64,000 nt of DNA from Phytophthora colocasiae (GCA_018806915.1 JAGKQI010000011.1:1-64000); one strand, 5' to 3'; shown: positions 21,401 through 34,700, counted from the stretch's first letter. Notes: generated by a model from the sequence alone, not told the origin. Program-made: numbers and translations.

Positions 21401-24011
21401 GACAAGAAGGCCATCATCTACGTCGCCGCTCTCCCTGTTCTGCTTATGGCTGTTGGTCTTGGAATTCTTAAGGCAAGCTCCCAAATCAGTGACTCTCCCG
21501 TCAAGGCTCTGACAACGGACCCGTACTCTGGTAGCGCGACCCCTACGCCCTACTTCTGCCAGGCCGGGGCTGGAGCTGGAGAATGGTGCAGCGAAATGAT
21601 GTCTTCGTCATACTACTCAGGTGCCAACGCCCAGCCTCTATCGATCCCGGAGCCTGCTTTCGACTCCAACTCTCCCACCGTTTTCGACGTGACGTACACC
21701 GATCCTGCGCTCAACGCCAGTGGATACACGGGCTACAGCGTCGCAATGGGACAGCAGCTCTACAACCGTGGGTATGGACGCAATGATGCCCTACGGTGGC
21801 TACTTGATGTACGGTGACAGCAGTCAGAACCTGTTTGGTTACAGCGTTTTCACCAACACGAGTGCGGCTCACTCATCACCAGTTTTCAAGGCGCTGATGG
21901 ACCAGGCTGTCTACCGCTTCTTCGCCAATAGCTCCGCTTCTCCCGTGAGCCTGAAAGTGAACAACCACCCACTACCGTACACGGAGGCCAAGACAGTGCT
22001 CAACTCCAACTCGTCGTTCACCGCGGCACTCTTCATCTGTATCGCGTTCACGTTCCTACCGGCTTCCATTGTCGTGTTCCTGGTGAAGGAGAAGCAAGCG
22101 GAGCACAACTCGAAGCACCAACAGCTCGTCTCCGGTGTGTCTTTGCCGGCCTTCTGGATGGCCAACTACATCTGGGACTTCATCATGTACGCCGTTCCGG
22201 GTATTTGCGCTCTGGTCTTAATCTATGCCTTCAACATCACTGCTCTCACTGGACAGGACTGTGATAGCTGCTCATCGTCCACGTTCCCGGCTGTGATCCT
22301 GCTCTTCATTCTCTTCGGCCTGGCGGTTTGCCCCTTCACTTACTGCCTATCGTTCCTGTTCAAGGAGCATGCGTCCGCCCAAACGTACACGATCGTGCTG
22401 AACTTCATGATTGGTGTGGTGCTGATGATCACGTCCTTCATCTTGGATCTGTTCGGCTCCACGAAGGATATTAACGCGGTGCTCAAATTCTTGTGGCGGT
22501 TCTCGCCGCTGTTCAATCTGGGTAACTCCCTGCTGAAAATGGTGACGGCCGACGTCGACAATGTCCAGAACAGCGAATCAGGCAAGACGACTGCGTTCAG
22601 CGGGGACGTCATGGGCTACGAACTGCTATATCTTGCGTTCACAGCCGTCGGCTACATGAGTTTGACACTTTACGTCGACTACTCGAAGACATTCGCCAAG
22701 ACTAAGGATGACGTCTGAAGAGAGTCTCGAGGTGGATGAGGACGTGCAAAACGAGGCCGACCGTGTTGCCCGAGGTGAGGCAGACGATGAGCCGTGAAAC
22801 TTGTGGGGCTTCGTAAAGTCTACCCGGGCGGCAAGATTGCAGTGCGCAACCTCTCCTTCGGCTTGAAACGTGGTGAGTGCTTCGGCTTCCTCGGTATCAA
22901 CGGTGCTGGTAAGACAACAACCATGAAGATGCTCACAGGTGACGTGCAACCAAGCCACGGTACTGCTACGCTTGGAGGTTTCGATATCCTGTCGCAGCAG
23001 ATCGAGGTGCGCCGCCAGATCGGATACTGCCCGCAATTCGACGCTCTCTTTGACCTGCTCAGTGTTCGAGAACATTTGGAGCTCTTCGGTGCTATCAAGG
23101 GAATTCCACAGGCGTCGCTGGACCGTGTCGTGGATGAGAAGATCCAGCAGCTCAACCTCGCTGATTTCGAGCACAAGTTGGCTGGCAGTCTCAGTGGTGG
23201 TAACAAGCGCAAACTGTCAGTGGCTATTGCTATGATTGGAAGTCCGGCAATTATCTTCCTGGACGAACCATCCACCGGTATGGACCCTGTGTCTCGTCGA
23301 TTCATGTGGGACGTCATCGCTGATATCTCCACGCGTGGTAAGGAGTCGACAATTGTCTTGACCACACACAGTATGGAGGAGTGTGAAGCGCTGTGTTCGC
23401 GTGTCGGTATCATGGTCGGCGGTCGTCTCCGTTGTCTGGGAAGTGTGCAGCACCTCAAGTCTCGTTTCGGTGACGGTCTGGTGCTCGATGTCAAGCTGGA
23501 CATGCCTAGTGCTGACGAGCTGGAGTATTTGGTTCCAACACATGCTTTGGCAACGGCAGTGAGTTCGTGACTCCCGTTGAACTGGAGGACAAGTGTCATG
23601 CATTCGGCAACGCTCAACTGGCTGAACGTGTGACATCGTCCCACCCGACCGGCTACAGTCTTGCAGCCGCCATGGAACGCGACGGATTCATCCGCGCCGA
23701 AGCTTTCTGCTCCTGGTGCGTGGAGGAGACGCGCTTCGACGACTTGAACGACTACCTGGAGCGGTCTTTCGGTGCTGGACGAGTGCAGGTGATGGAACGC
23801 CAGAACGACTTCGCTCGCTTCAAGGTGCTGAGTCCCAACAACCAGGTGAAACTGTCCAAGATGTTCGCACTGGTGGAGGACGTCAAGACCAAGATGCACA
23901 TTCGCGAGTACAGCGTTTCGCAGACGACGCTGGAGCAGATCTTCAACTCGTTCGCCAGTCAGCAGGAGGAGGAGCAGGGAGCCGTTCGTGGAGTCTTTCA
24001 AGAACAAGTAA
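18427..24011 (+). pseudogene. ABC1: main body of an ABCA-type transporter, downstream of the insertion
   Basis: The protein is a full-size ABCA-type membrane transporter (TMD1-NBD1-TMD2-NBD2); in other organisms such proteins mostly move lipids. The first extracellular loop occupies 18430-19400 in several frames and TMD1 about 19420-20100. NBD1 has Walker A GHNGAGKTT near 20395, signature LSGGMKRKLS near 20692 and Walker B LVFLDEPTSGMDP near 20755. The second extracellular loop and TMD2 lie in 21300-22718. NBD2 has Walker [11 protein letters not shown] near 22890, signature [10 protein letters not shown] and H-loop [14 protein letters not shown], in frame 22794-23570. Frame breaks occur near 19050, 20333, 20490 and 21785. 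An 11-nt deletion sits at 22715 and a stop at 22795-22797, just before NBD2. The original stop is near 24009. Confidence 0.9.
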
Positions 24012-24271
24012 ACCCTTTCATCAGTAAAAATACAAAACTTTCCACAAGTTTAAACCAACTATGTTCGTTCTAGCTACCGTACCTTGCTGTTGTCGACTGG
24101 GTTTATGATCGTTGAGATGGAGGCACGTACGAATACCCCACACTACAGCAGAAGTGAACATCATCGCACCAGTACTACTTTGTATATCCACCACACCCGT
24201 AGTAACCCTCACTCAATCATATTTAAGGACAAATCCGAAACGTAACTGCAGTTGCAGAGATTTATCACGCA

Positions 24272-25454
24272 CTAAATGAAGGGAAGCCACATCACCAGTC
24301 ACACTGTGTTGCTTCTCGAACATCGTGTCTACAAAGGCGATTCTCCACTTGGTCGTGGATTCGTTGAATCGATTCATCCCACACAGCAATCGCAGCCTTC
24401 AAGCTAACATCCAACCGCAATCGATAACCGGCTGCAGAGTCCTTCATCGTATCTTGCCGCGCTGAAATGACTTTGGATCAATGTGCTTTTCCCGCTCGGA
24501 TCGCGGTTTTGAATGGAGATCCAACAACGTCGAAGTCGCGAGCACACCAATGGGTTTCGTCCAAACTGTGAGGCTTCGGCTCCATGACTGTCCGATAAAT
24601 GAAAACAGTCCGGGAATCTTCATCATAATGACGCACAATTTTCCGAACCTTGATGCCACTAACGTTTTTGTTCCGATTCACCGCGACAGAAGCTGGTCAT
24701 TACGGTGTTCGTATTTCCCTCCGACTCTTGTTTGCGGAATGGGACGTTCGCCTTCAACCTCCGGCACTCCGCAATCCTTCCAGCTCTAATTGGCCAAGAG
24801 AATCCCACACCACGTCCTTCACCATATCCACACTGAACGGCACCTCCTCCCGTTGAGTCAGCTCAAAGCACACCCCATTGAGCGTAGTACTGTCTGTGTA
24901 GCGCTTCCGTCCAGGACACGGAATACTGGACATTCCCCTTCTCTCCTCAAAAATGGTATCCACTTTATTGTAAAGCTCGTCAATATCGTACAGCACTCGT
25001 CCAAAGACCTGCTCAGTTTCCTGTTGCTTCCTGCTCTGATCACTCCATCAGCATATTCTGCAACCTCTGTTGATAGTAAAATATGAAGTCAACACTAGTG
25101 CGAGTTATTTTTTAGACTTTTCACAAAACAAACCTGGATTTTCGTTCGTCGATGAAGAATTCTTTCAGGTTTTTGGCTCACTCTCAGAATTTTGTCGTTT
25201 CTCCACTGACGAACTGCAACATCGCGCCAAATTTGAGCGTCTTTGGCGTTAGTACTGCGTCGTGGGCGGCGGCCTTGAGCGACTGCAGCTGAGCCGTTAA
25301 TTGGCGAATTTCACGCTGAGAGCGCTCAATCTGCTGCTTAGGCGTCAGACGTCGACGCTGCTTCGAAGTGGGACTCTGCGACTTGATGGGGGGCTCCTCC
25401 AGGCCTCCAAAGAGGTCGTCGGCGACGAAGACGTCCAGGAAGTCCAGCGTAACC
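24272..25454 (-). pseudogene. M96-like START-domain protein, copy a
   Basis: Read from 25454 down. An acceptor AG precedes the first visible exon, which has an acidic stretch (DFLDVFVADDLFGGL), a basic/coiled-coil region (SKQRRRLTPKQQIERSQREIR) and the W-RDVAVRQW-type helix typical of oomycete M96-like proteins. An intron follows (donor GTTTGT near 25130, acceptor CAACAG near 25070). The next exon carries a START-like domain with LYDIDELYNKVDTIFEE and later VRKIVRHYDEDSRTVFIYRT. The stop is at 24272. Copy-specific single-base indels break the frame in several places. I could not find a convincing first exon with ATG. The family's role is inferred, not proven. It faces ABC1 tail to tail at 260 bp. 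Confidence 0.6.
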
Positions 25455-25956
25455 TATTTTATGTAGTGATAATTTATTTTTTGCTAAAAAGAGATATAAT
25501 TGGAGGAGGGATTTTATTATCTTAGGTCATTATTGTTTACGTTTGTTAGTGGATTTTCTTCAGACAAACTTTATTAAGGCAGTGCAGCAACCTAAGTGAC
25601 TTTATACATGTGTTATTATGGGACGTTCGCTTCATTGGCGTCTCCGATTACCGCCATCATGATGATCCACGCATTATAAAGCCACGTTAGGTCGACAAAT
25701 CGTGTAGGAGTGTACGTGTAGATCGCTCTCGGGTTGTAATCTGGTCTACCACAATGCTTACACTCTGTATCAGTCTTCCACGCTTTCTTCCGCGACACTA
25801 TACTGCACAGTATATCACGCCGCAAACGCCTTGACATCATTCGAAAGTCGCTTCGTTTATCCCTTCTCATTCTTCAATTTGACTCCCAGCGCACACTCTC
25901 CGACTGCAAACAACCGAAAACATTTCAACCAAACAGCAGTAATTGACTTTGCGCCG
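25455..25956. promoter_or_regulatory. ABC2 upstream region, duplicated before ABC3
   Basis: About 500 bp nearly identical to 33238-33737. It should contain the ABC2 promoter and perhaps the first exon of the divergent M96-like gene. A minus-strand frame at 25870-25616 with a CxxC pair (ECKHCGRPDY) is frameshifted in the duplicate and absent upstream of ABC1, so I do not call it a gene. Confidence 0.4.
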
Positions 25957-28900
25957 ATGACTCTCCAGGAGAAACTCATGAAAAACTCCAGCGAGAACCT
26001 GGCACAGCGTCGCACCTCGTGGACGTTCATGCGGTCGCTGCTCTGGAAGAATTGGCTCATCAGAACCGCCAGCCCAGTGCCACTGCGTGTGAGATCCTCG
26101 CGCCAACTTTCATCATTCTGCTGCTTGGAGTGCTCAAACTACTTACAGAAACCGTGGATGTCCCACCTGGGTGGAGTGACGACGCTGATAATACTGCCGG
26201 CACCAGCTACAACCTATTCCAACCGACAGGCCAAGATATCGAGTGGGTGGACACTGATCTGCCCAAATTCGCACTGCACGAGTCCACTATGAGTGGCCTC
26301 ATGTTGAAGCTCGGACGTCAGTCGATCGACGATGGTCTGCGTCTGAATGAGTTGTCATCCTCCGATTTCGCAGTTTGCCAAATGGGGGTGATGGATGAAG
26401 GACTGGTGAGCACGGACACGTCGTCGCCCTACAGTGTGCCGACTGAATGTGGTGGGAAGGTCGTTCCGTACAAGATCGGTATCGCTCCAGACAACGCCTT
26501 CACTCGCAACTACTTTGCTGAGACCATGGACATGTGGTATCCTCGTGTGGATCTGCTGAACTCGACCAGCTCTTCGCTGTCCATCCCGTCGTTCAAGGAC
26601 AGCATCCAGTTCTTCGACTCGAACGACGCGTTGACAGACTACGTCAAGAGTGACAACTATGGAACAATTTTGAGAACCCGAAGATCTACGGTGCGATCGT
26701 GTTCGACTCGATCCCGAGTGGAGACGATATTGGAACGTTCGCACCCATTGAGTACTCACTGCGTCTGAACGCGACCAAAGGCGAAAAAGAAATTCCGTGG
26801 GTCGCGTCCCCACCACGGACGGATCTCTTGTGGACCTGGATTCCTTCCAGAAGAACATTGTGACGGACTATTACTCAGCGTACACCGTCATGGGTTTCAT
26901 GACGCTGCAGACGCTCGTCACTCGCTTCGTAACCTGCATACCCGAATGGAGTTCTTCCAACCAATCGACCACCGGGATTTGCCAGAGTCCTCAAACCACG
27001 GCCGTGCCGTCACCCGAGCTCGACAGTACGTTGCTGAATTCCTTAAGCGAAGATGGGCTTGTCCAGGAAGCACTGAGCGCGCTTAGTCTATCTAATAGCA
27101 CGGATTTCTCAAGTGTGTTCGCTGCCCTGTCCACGGACACCAAGGAAGCCCTGCTGACCCCTCTACGCCAAGCTCCACAGCCGATACTGGGCGCAACTGT
27201 CGCCCCCTTCCCAGTCGAAAACTACACCAGCTCACCGTTCTACGAGAACGTCAATACGGTCTTCTCACTCCGTTCATCATGGCGTATCTCTTCACGGTCT
27301 CGCGTATTCTCGTCGTGCTCATTCAAGAAAAAGAGCTGCGTCAACGAGAATTCATGAAGATTCTTGGTGTGACCGAGAAGACCATTGTCTTAACGTGGTA
27401 CGTGACGTACGCAGTGATCATGTTTGTCGGTGCTGTAGTTCAAACGCTCGCGTGTCTGGCTGGGCTCTTCCCCAACAGTTCGCTGATCGTCACGTTTATC
27501 TTCTTCTTCCTGTTTGGCTTGAGCGTGGTGGCAATGGCATTCTTGATCAGTACCTTGTTCAGTAAGGCGCGTGTGGGTGCGTTCGTGGGTATGGTGGCTT
27601 TCTTCGCCATGTATGCAATTTCCCAAGGCTTTACAACTGGCACTGCGGAAAGTGCTAAGCGTATGGGTTCCATTTTGTCTCCAGTTGCTCTTTGTCTTGG
27701 TGTCGCGGTGTTCGCAAATGCTGAAGAAACTGGTGAAGGCGTCCAAGTCTCGACTATGGACACTCTTAGCGATAACTACCGCATCACCACAGCGTTGATC
27801 ATGTTTGTCGTTGACACAGTATTGTACACGGTTCTCGGTCTCTACTTCGAGAAGGTCATGCCGAAAGAATACGGTACCTCGTTGAAATGGTACTTCCCGG
27901 TGTCGCCATCATACTGGCGAAGCCGCAAGCAGCGCCAAGTGACTATCGAGACGTCGCCTGATGTCGACAGCATTGCCCTAGACTTTAACCAGAACTTTGA
28001 GACTGTCACTGCTGATCAGCGCGAACAGGAGCGCAACGGTGAGGCACTTACGGTCAAGCGTCTACGCAAGGTTTTCCAGGTCCCCGGTGGAGAGAAGATC
28101 GCTGTTAAAGGTCTTGATGTCACGATGTACAAGGACCAGATCACTTGTCTGCTGGGCCACAATGGCGCCGGTAAGACCACGTTGATCTCCATGCTCACCG
28201 GTATGACTGCACCTTCCAGTGGTAACGCCACGTACCGAGGCATGTCGATCAACGAGGACATGGACGAGATGCGCCAGTCGCTCGGTATTTGTTTCCAGCA
28301 CGATGTTCTCTTCCCTGAGTTGACGGTCCAGGAGCACCTCCAGTTCTTCGGACAGATCAAGGGATATGCGAATGAAGAGCTGCAGGCTGTGGTGGACAAA
28401 CAGATCCGTGAGGTCGGTTTGACGGAGAAGCGCAACTCGAAGCCCAATGACTTGTCTGGTGGTATGAAGCGTAAGTTGTCTGTGGCCATTTCGCTTCTGG
28501 GTGACAGCTCCCTGGTGTTCCTGGATGAACCGACTTCCGGTATGGACCCGTACAGTCGACGTAGTACGTGGGAGATCTTGCTGAACAACCGTAATGACCG
28601 TGTGATGGTGTTGACGACCCACTTCATGGACGAAGCTGACATTCTTGGTGATCGTATTGCCATCATGGCTGAAGGAGATGCGGTGCTGTGGATCATCTCT
28701 TTTCCTGAAGAACCGCTTCGGTGCAGGCTACAACTTGACTCTGGTGAAGGACGACGCTAAGTGTGACGATGATGCCGTGGCTGCCTTCATCACTTCGTAT
28801 GTTCAGTCCGCAAAGCTGTTGAGCAATGTCGGAAGTGAAATTGCGTTCCAGTTGCCTCTGCACAGCTCGCCCCGTTTCGCCACGATGTTCGCTGAGATGG

Positions 28901-31797
28901 ATCGTCAGTTGAACTCCCTTGGACTCCTGTCGTACGGCGTCTCTGTTACGACTCTGGAGGAGGTGTTCATCAAGGTAGCAGAGCTGGGTGACGAGAACAA
29001 CCAGCACACGCTTGGTAACGCTGTCCGAACGAATACATCGGAGTCTGACGGGAACTATCAGGCTTGCGACGAGTTGGTGTTGACCGAACCCGTACTGTAC
29101 ACCCACCTGCGTGCACTACTGCTGAAGCGTTTCCGGTACGCCAGACGCGACAAGAAGGCTCTCATTTACGTTGCAGCTCTCCCCGTTCTGCTAATTGCTA
29201 CCGGCCTGAGGATCTTGAAGTCTACCATGGCGATCAGCGATGACCCATTGAAAACTTTAACGACCGACGCGTTCTCAGGCAGTGAGACCCCGACCCCGTA
29301 CTTCTGCCAGGCTGGTGCTGGACTTGGTGACTGGTGCAACGACGTGATGGCTTCGTCGTACTTCACAGGTGCTACGTCCGAAGGAGTCTCGCTTCCCGAA
29401 CCAGCGTTCGACACCAATTCACCCACTCTTTCGGTGTGACCTACACAGACCCAGCTATCAACGCAAGTGGAGCTACAGGTTACACTCTTGCACTGGGTCA
29501 ACAGCTTTACGAACGTGGATATGGCAAGGAGCCGACTTGGTGGAGGGCCAGTACGGCAGCTACTTGGTGTATGGCGACAGCAACCAGAACGTTTTCGGCT
29601 ACAACGTCTTCACCAACACAACGGCGTCGCACTCGTCCGCGATCTTCAAGGCGTTAATGGATCAAGCCCTGTACCGCTTCTTCGCCAACAGTTCGGCAGC
29701 TTCGACGATTGACTTGAAGGTGAACAACTACCCGCTGCCCTACACAGCAGCAGCAAAGTCGGTCTTCAGCTCCAACACTTCGTTTGTTGCTGCGCTGTTC
29801 ATTTGTATCGCGTTCACCTTCCTTCCAGCCTCCATCGTGGTTTTCCTGGTGAAGGAGAAGCAAGTGGAGCACAACTCAAACATCAGCAGTTGGTCTCTGG
29901 TGTCTCGCTGCCTGCTTTCTGGCTGGCCAACTACATGTGGGACTTCGCCATGTACATGTTCCCGTGCGTCAGTGCGCTGATTCTGATCAACGTGTTCAAG
30001 ATTTCGGCACTGACAGGTCAAGACTGCGACAGCTGCACGTCCGCCACGTTCCCGGCGGTGATTCTTCTGTTCCTGCTTTTCGGTCTGGCGATCTGTCCGT
30101 TCACGTACTGCCTGTCGTTCCTGTTCAAGGAGCACGCGTCGGCACAGACGTACACGATCGTGTTCAACTTTGTGATTGGAGTCATTCTCATGATCACGTC
30201 GTTCATTCTGGATATGGTCGATTCGACGTCGGATGTCAACTCGGTCCTGAAGTTCCTCTGGCGGTTCTCCCCACTGTTCGACCTTGGCAACGGGCTCATG
30301 AGCATGGTGACCAATGATGTTGACAGCGTCAGTACAGGGAAGACGGCACCACCAGTCCCTTCAGTGGTGATGTTATGGGCTTCGAACTGCTCTATCTTGC
30401 GCTCATGGCCATCACTTTCTCAGGTTTGACCTTGTACATTGACTTCTCCAAGACTTTCGCTCGAACCAAAGACGACGTTCACGATCACGCTGAAGAGAGT
30501 CTCGAGGTGGATGAGGACGTGCAAAACGAGGCCGACCGTGTTGCCCGAGGTGAGGCAGACGATGAGCCGTGAAACTGGTGGGGCTTCGTAAAGTCTACCC
30601 GGGCGGCAAGATTGCAGTGCGCAACCTCTCCTTCGGCTTGAAACGTGGTGAGTGCTTCGGCTTCCTCGGTATCAACGGTGCTGGTAAGACAACAACCATG
30701 AAGATGCTCACAGGTGACGTGCAACCAAGCCACGGTACTGCTACGCTTGGAGGTTTCGATATCCTGTCGCAGCAGATCGAGGTGCGCCGCCAGATCGGAT
30801 ACTGCCCGCAATTCGACGCTCTCTTTGACCTGCTCAGTGTTCGAGAACATTTGGAGCTCTTCGGTGCTATCAAGGGAATTCCACAGGCGTCGCTGGACCG
30901 TGTCGTGGATGAGAAGATCCAGCAGCTCAACCTCGCTGATTTCGAGCACAAGTTGGCTGGCAGTCTCAGTGGTGGTAACAAGCGCAAACTGTCCAGTGGC
31001 TATTGCTATGATTGGAAGTCCGGCAATTATCTTCCTGGACGAACCATCCACCGGTATGGACCCTGTGTCTCGTCGATTCATGTGGGACGTCATCGCTGAT
31101 ATCTCCACGCGTGGTAAGGAGTCGACAATTGTCTTGACCACACACAGTATGGAGGAGTGGCAGAAGCGCTGTGTGTTCGCGATAATGTCGGTATCATGGT
31201 CGGCGGTCGTCTCCGTTGTCTGGGAAGTGTGCAGCACCTCAAGTCTCGTTTCGGTGACGGTCTGGTGCTCGATGTCAAGCTGGACATGCCTAGTGCTGAC
31301 GAGCTGGAGTATTTGGTTCAACACATCTTTGGCAACGGCAGTGAGTTCGTGACTCCCGTTGAACTGGAGGACAAGTGTCATGCATTCGGCAACGCTCCAA
31401 CTGGCTGAACGTGTGACATCGTCCCACCCGACCGGCTACAGTCTTGCAGCCGCCATGGAACGCGACGGATTCATCCGCGCCGAAGCGCTTTCTGCTCCTG
31501 GTGCGTGGAGGAGACGCGCTTCGACGACGAACGACTACCTGGAGCGGTCTTTCGGTGCTGGACGAGTGCCAGGTGATGGAACGCCAGAACGACTTCGCTC
31601 GCTTCAAGGTGCTGAGTCCCAACAACCAGGTGAAACTGTCCAAGATGTTCGCACTGGTGGAGGACGTCAAGACCAAGATGCACATTCGCGAGTACAGCGT
31701 TTCGCAGACGACGCTGGAGCAGATCTTCAACTCGTTCGCCAGTCAGCAGGAGGAGGAGCAGGGAGCCGTTCGTGGAGTCTTTCAAGAACAGAAGTAA
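25957..31797 (+). pseudogene. ABC2: ABCA-type full transporter, uninterrupted but frameshifted
   Basis: The ATG at 25957 starts MTLQEKL, and the TAA at 31795-31797 ends it. At about 1,945 codons this is a normal size for ABCA. The first helix is near 26100, the large first extracellular loop 26180-27230 and TMD1 27270-27870, in the long frame 27279-28760. That frame continues into NBD1 with Walker A GHNGAGKTT near 28157, signature LSGGMKRKLS and Walker B LVFLDEPTSGMDP. The second loop follows, then TMD2 with a C-D-S-C pair near 30030. NBD2 carries Walker [11 protein letters not shown] near 30672 and [10 protein letters not shown]. Frame breaks occur near 26050, 26665, 27265, 28677, 29434, 30345, 30570, 30996 and later. 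The break at 30570 is shared with ABC1; most others are private and could be assembly errors. With those corrected it might be functional. Confidence 0.88.
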
Positions 31798-34700
31798 ACC
31801 CTTTCATCAGTAAAAATACAAAACTTTCCACAAGTTTAAACCAACTATGTTCGTTCTAGCTACCGTACCTTGCTGTTGTCGACTGGGTTTATGATCGTTG
31901 AGATGGAGGCACGTACGAATACCCCACACTACAGCAGAAGTGAACATCATCGCACCAGTACTACTTTGTATATCCACCACACCCGTAGTAACCCTCACTC
32001 AATCATATTTAAGGACAAATCCGAAACGTAACTGCAGTTGCCAGAGATTTATCACGCACTAAATGAAGGGGGAAGCCACATCACCAGTCACACTGTGTTG
32101 CTTCTCGAACATCGTGTCTACAAGGCGATTCTCCACTTGGTCGTGGATTCGTTGAATCGATTCATCCCACACAGCAATCGCAGCCTTCAAGCTAACATCC
32201 AACCGCAATCGATAACCGGCTGCAAGTCCTTCATCGTATCTTGCCGCGCTGAAATGACTTTGGATCAATGTGCTTTTCCCGCTCGGATCGCGGTTTTGAA
32301 TGGAGATCAACAACGTCGAAGTCGCGAGCACACCAATGGGTTCGTCCAAACTGTGAGGCTTCGGCTCCATGACTGTCCGATAAATGAAAACAGTCCGGGA
32401 ATCTTCATCATAATGACGCACAATTTTCCGAACCTTGATGCCACTAACGTTTTGTTCCGATTCACCGCGACGAAGCTGGTCATTACGGTGTTCGTATTTC
32501 CCTCCGACTCTTGTTTGCGGAATGGGACGTTCGCCTTCAACCTCCCGGCACTCCGCAATCCTTCCAGCTCTAATTGGCCAAGAGAATCCCACACCACGTC
32601 CTTCACCATATCCACACTGAACGGCACCTCCTCCCGTTGAGTCAGCTCAAAGCACACCCCATTGAGCGTAGTACTGTCTGTGTAGCGCTTCCGTCCAGGA
32701 CACGGAATACTGGACATTCCCTTCTCCTCAAAAATGGTATCCACTTTATTGTAAAGCTCGTCAATATCGTACAGCACTCGTCCAAAGACCTGCTCAGTTT
32801 CCTGTTGCTTCCTGCTCCTGATCACTCATCAGCATATTCTGCAACCTCTGTTGATAGTAAAAAATATGAAGTCAACACTAGTGCGAGTTATTTTTAGACT
32901 TTTCTACAAAACAAACCTGGATTTTCGTTCGTCGATGAAGAATTCTTTCAGGTTTTGGCTCACTCTCAGAATTTTGTCGTTTCTCCCACTGACGAACTGC
33001 AACATCGCGCCAAATTTGAGCGTCTTTGGCGTTAGTACTGCGTCGTGGGCGCTTGGCCTTGAGCGACTGCAGCTGAGCCGTTAATTGGCGAATTTCACGC
33101 TGAGAGCGCTCAATCTGCTGCTTAGGCGTCAGACGTCGACGCTGCTTCGAAGTGGGACTCTGCGACTTGATGGGGGGCTCCTCCAGGCCTCCAAAGAGGT
33201 CGTCGGCGACGAAGACGTCCAGGAAGTCCAGCGTAACCTATTTTATGTAGTGATAATTTATTTTTTGCTAAAAAGAGATAATTGGAGGAGGATTTTATTA
33301 TCTTAGGTCATTATTGTTTACGTTTGTTAGTGGATTTTCTTCAGACAAACTTTATTAAGGCAGTGCAGCAACCTAAGTGACTTTATACATGTGTTATTAT
33401 GGGACGTTCGCTTCATTGGCGTCTCCGATTACCGCCATCATGATGATCCACGCATTATAAAGCCACGTTAGGTCGACAAATCGTGTAGGAGTGTACGTGT
33501 AGAGTCGCTCTCGAGGTTGTAATCTGGTCTACCACAATGCTTACACTCTGTATCAGTCTTCCACGCTTTCTTCCGCGACACTATACTGCACAGTATATCA
33601 CGCCGCAAACGCCTTGACATCATTCGAAAGTCGCTTCGTTTATCCCTTCTCATTCTTCAATTTGACTCCCAGCGCACACTCTCCGACTGCAAACAACCGA
33701 AAACATTTCAAGCAAACAGCAGTAATTGACTTTGCCGATGACTCTCAGGAGAAACTCATGAAAAACTCAGCGAGAACCTGGCACAGCGTCGCACCTCGTG
33801 GACGTTCATGCGGTCGCTGCTCTGGAAGAATTGGCTCATCAAGAACCGCCAGCCCATTGCCACTGCGTGTGAGATCCTCGCGCCAACTTTCATCATTCTG
33901 CTGCTTGGGTGCTCAAACTACTTACAGAAACCGTGGATGTCCCACCTGGGTGGGTGACGACGCTGATAATACTGCCGGCGCCAGCTACAACCTATTCAAC
34001 CGACAGGCCAAGATATCGGTGGGTGGACACTGATCTGCCCAAATTCGCACTGCACGGAGTCCACTATGAGTGGCCTCATGTTGAAGCTCGGACGTCCAGT
34101 CGATCGACGATGGTCTGCGTCTGAATGAGTTGTCATCCTCCGATTTCGCAGTTTGCCAAATGGGGGTGATGGATGAAGGACTGGTGAGCACGGACACGTC
34201 GTCGCCCTACGGTGTGCCGACTGAATGTGGTGGGAAGGTCGTTCCGTACAAGATCGGTATCGCTCCAGACAACGCCTTCACTCTCGCAACTACTTTGCTG
34301 AGACCATGGACATGTGGTATCCTCGTGTGGATCTGCTGAACTCGACCAGCTCTTCGCTGTCCATCCCGTCGTTCAAGGACAGCATCCAGTTCTTCGACTC
34401 GAACGACGCGTTGACAGACTACGTCAAGAGTGACAACTATGGAGACAATTTTGAGAACCCGAAGATCTACGGTGCGATCGTGTTCGACTCGATCCCGAGT
34501 GGAGACGATATTGGAACGTTCGCACCCATTGAGTACTCACTGCGTCTGAACGCGACCAAAGGCGAAAAAAGAAATTCCGTGGGTCGCGTCCCCACCACGG
34601 ACGGATCTCTTGTGGACCTGGATTCCTTCCAGAAGAACATTGTGACGGACTATTACTCAGCGTACACCGTCATGGGTTTCATGACGCTGCAGACGCTCGT

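Larger units (their letters stand above)
22715..30489 (+). repeat. Tandem duplication, copy 1 (7.78 kb)
   Basis: The copy runs from CTGAAGAGAGTCTCGAGG in the ABC1 linker to the same point in ABC2. It contains ABC1 NBD2, the M96-like gene and the 5' body of ABC2. It is nearly identical to 30490-38287. Sequence immediately left of 22715 is clearly diverged from the corresponding ABC2 sequence, which defines the junction. Confidence 0.85.

Noticed and set aside
22820..24007. 395-codon minus-strand ORF opposite ABC1 NBD2, with counterparts at 30485-31381 and 44472-45509
   Set aside because: It is the antisense shadow of a conserved GC-biased coding frame. Its recurrence simply follows the duplicated ABC sequence and shows no own family motif.
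25616..25870. Minus-strand 84-codon frame with CKHC pair upstream of ABC2
   Set aside because: Frameshifted in the near-identical duplicate at 33468-33653, not present upstream of ABC1, and it overlaps the ABC promoter; no family recognised.
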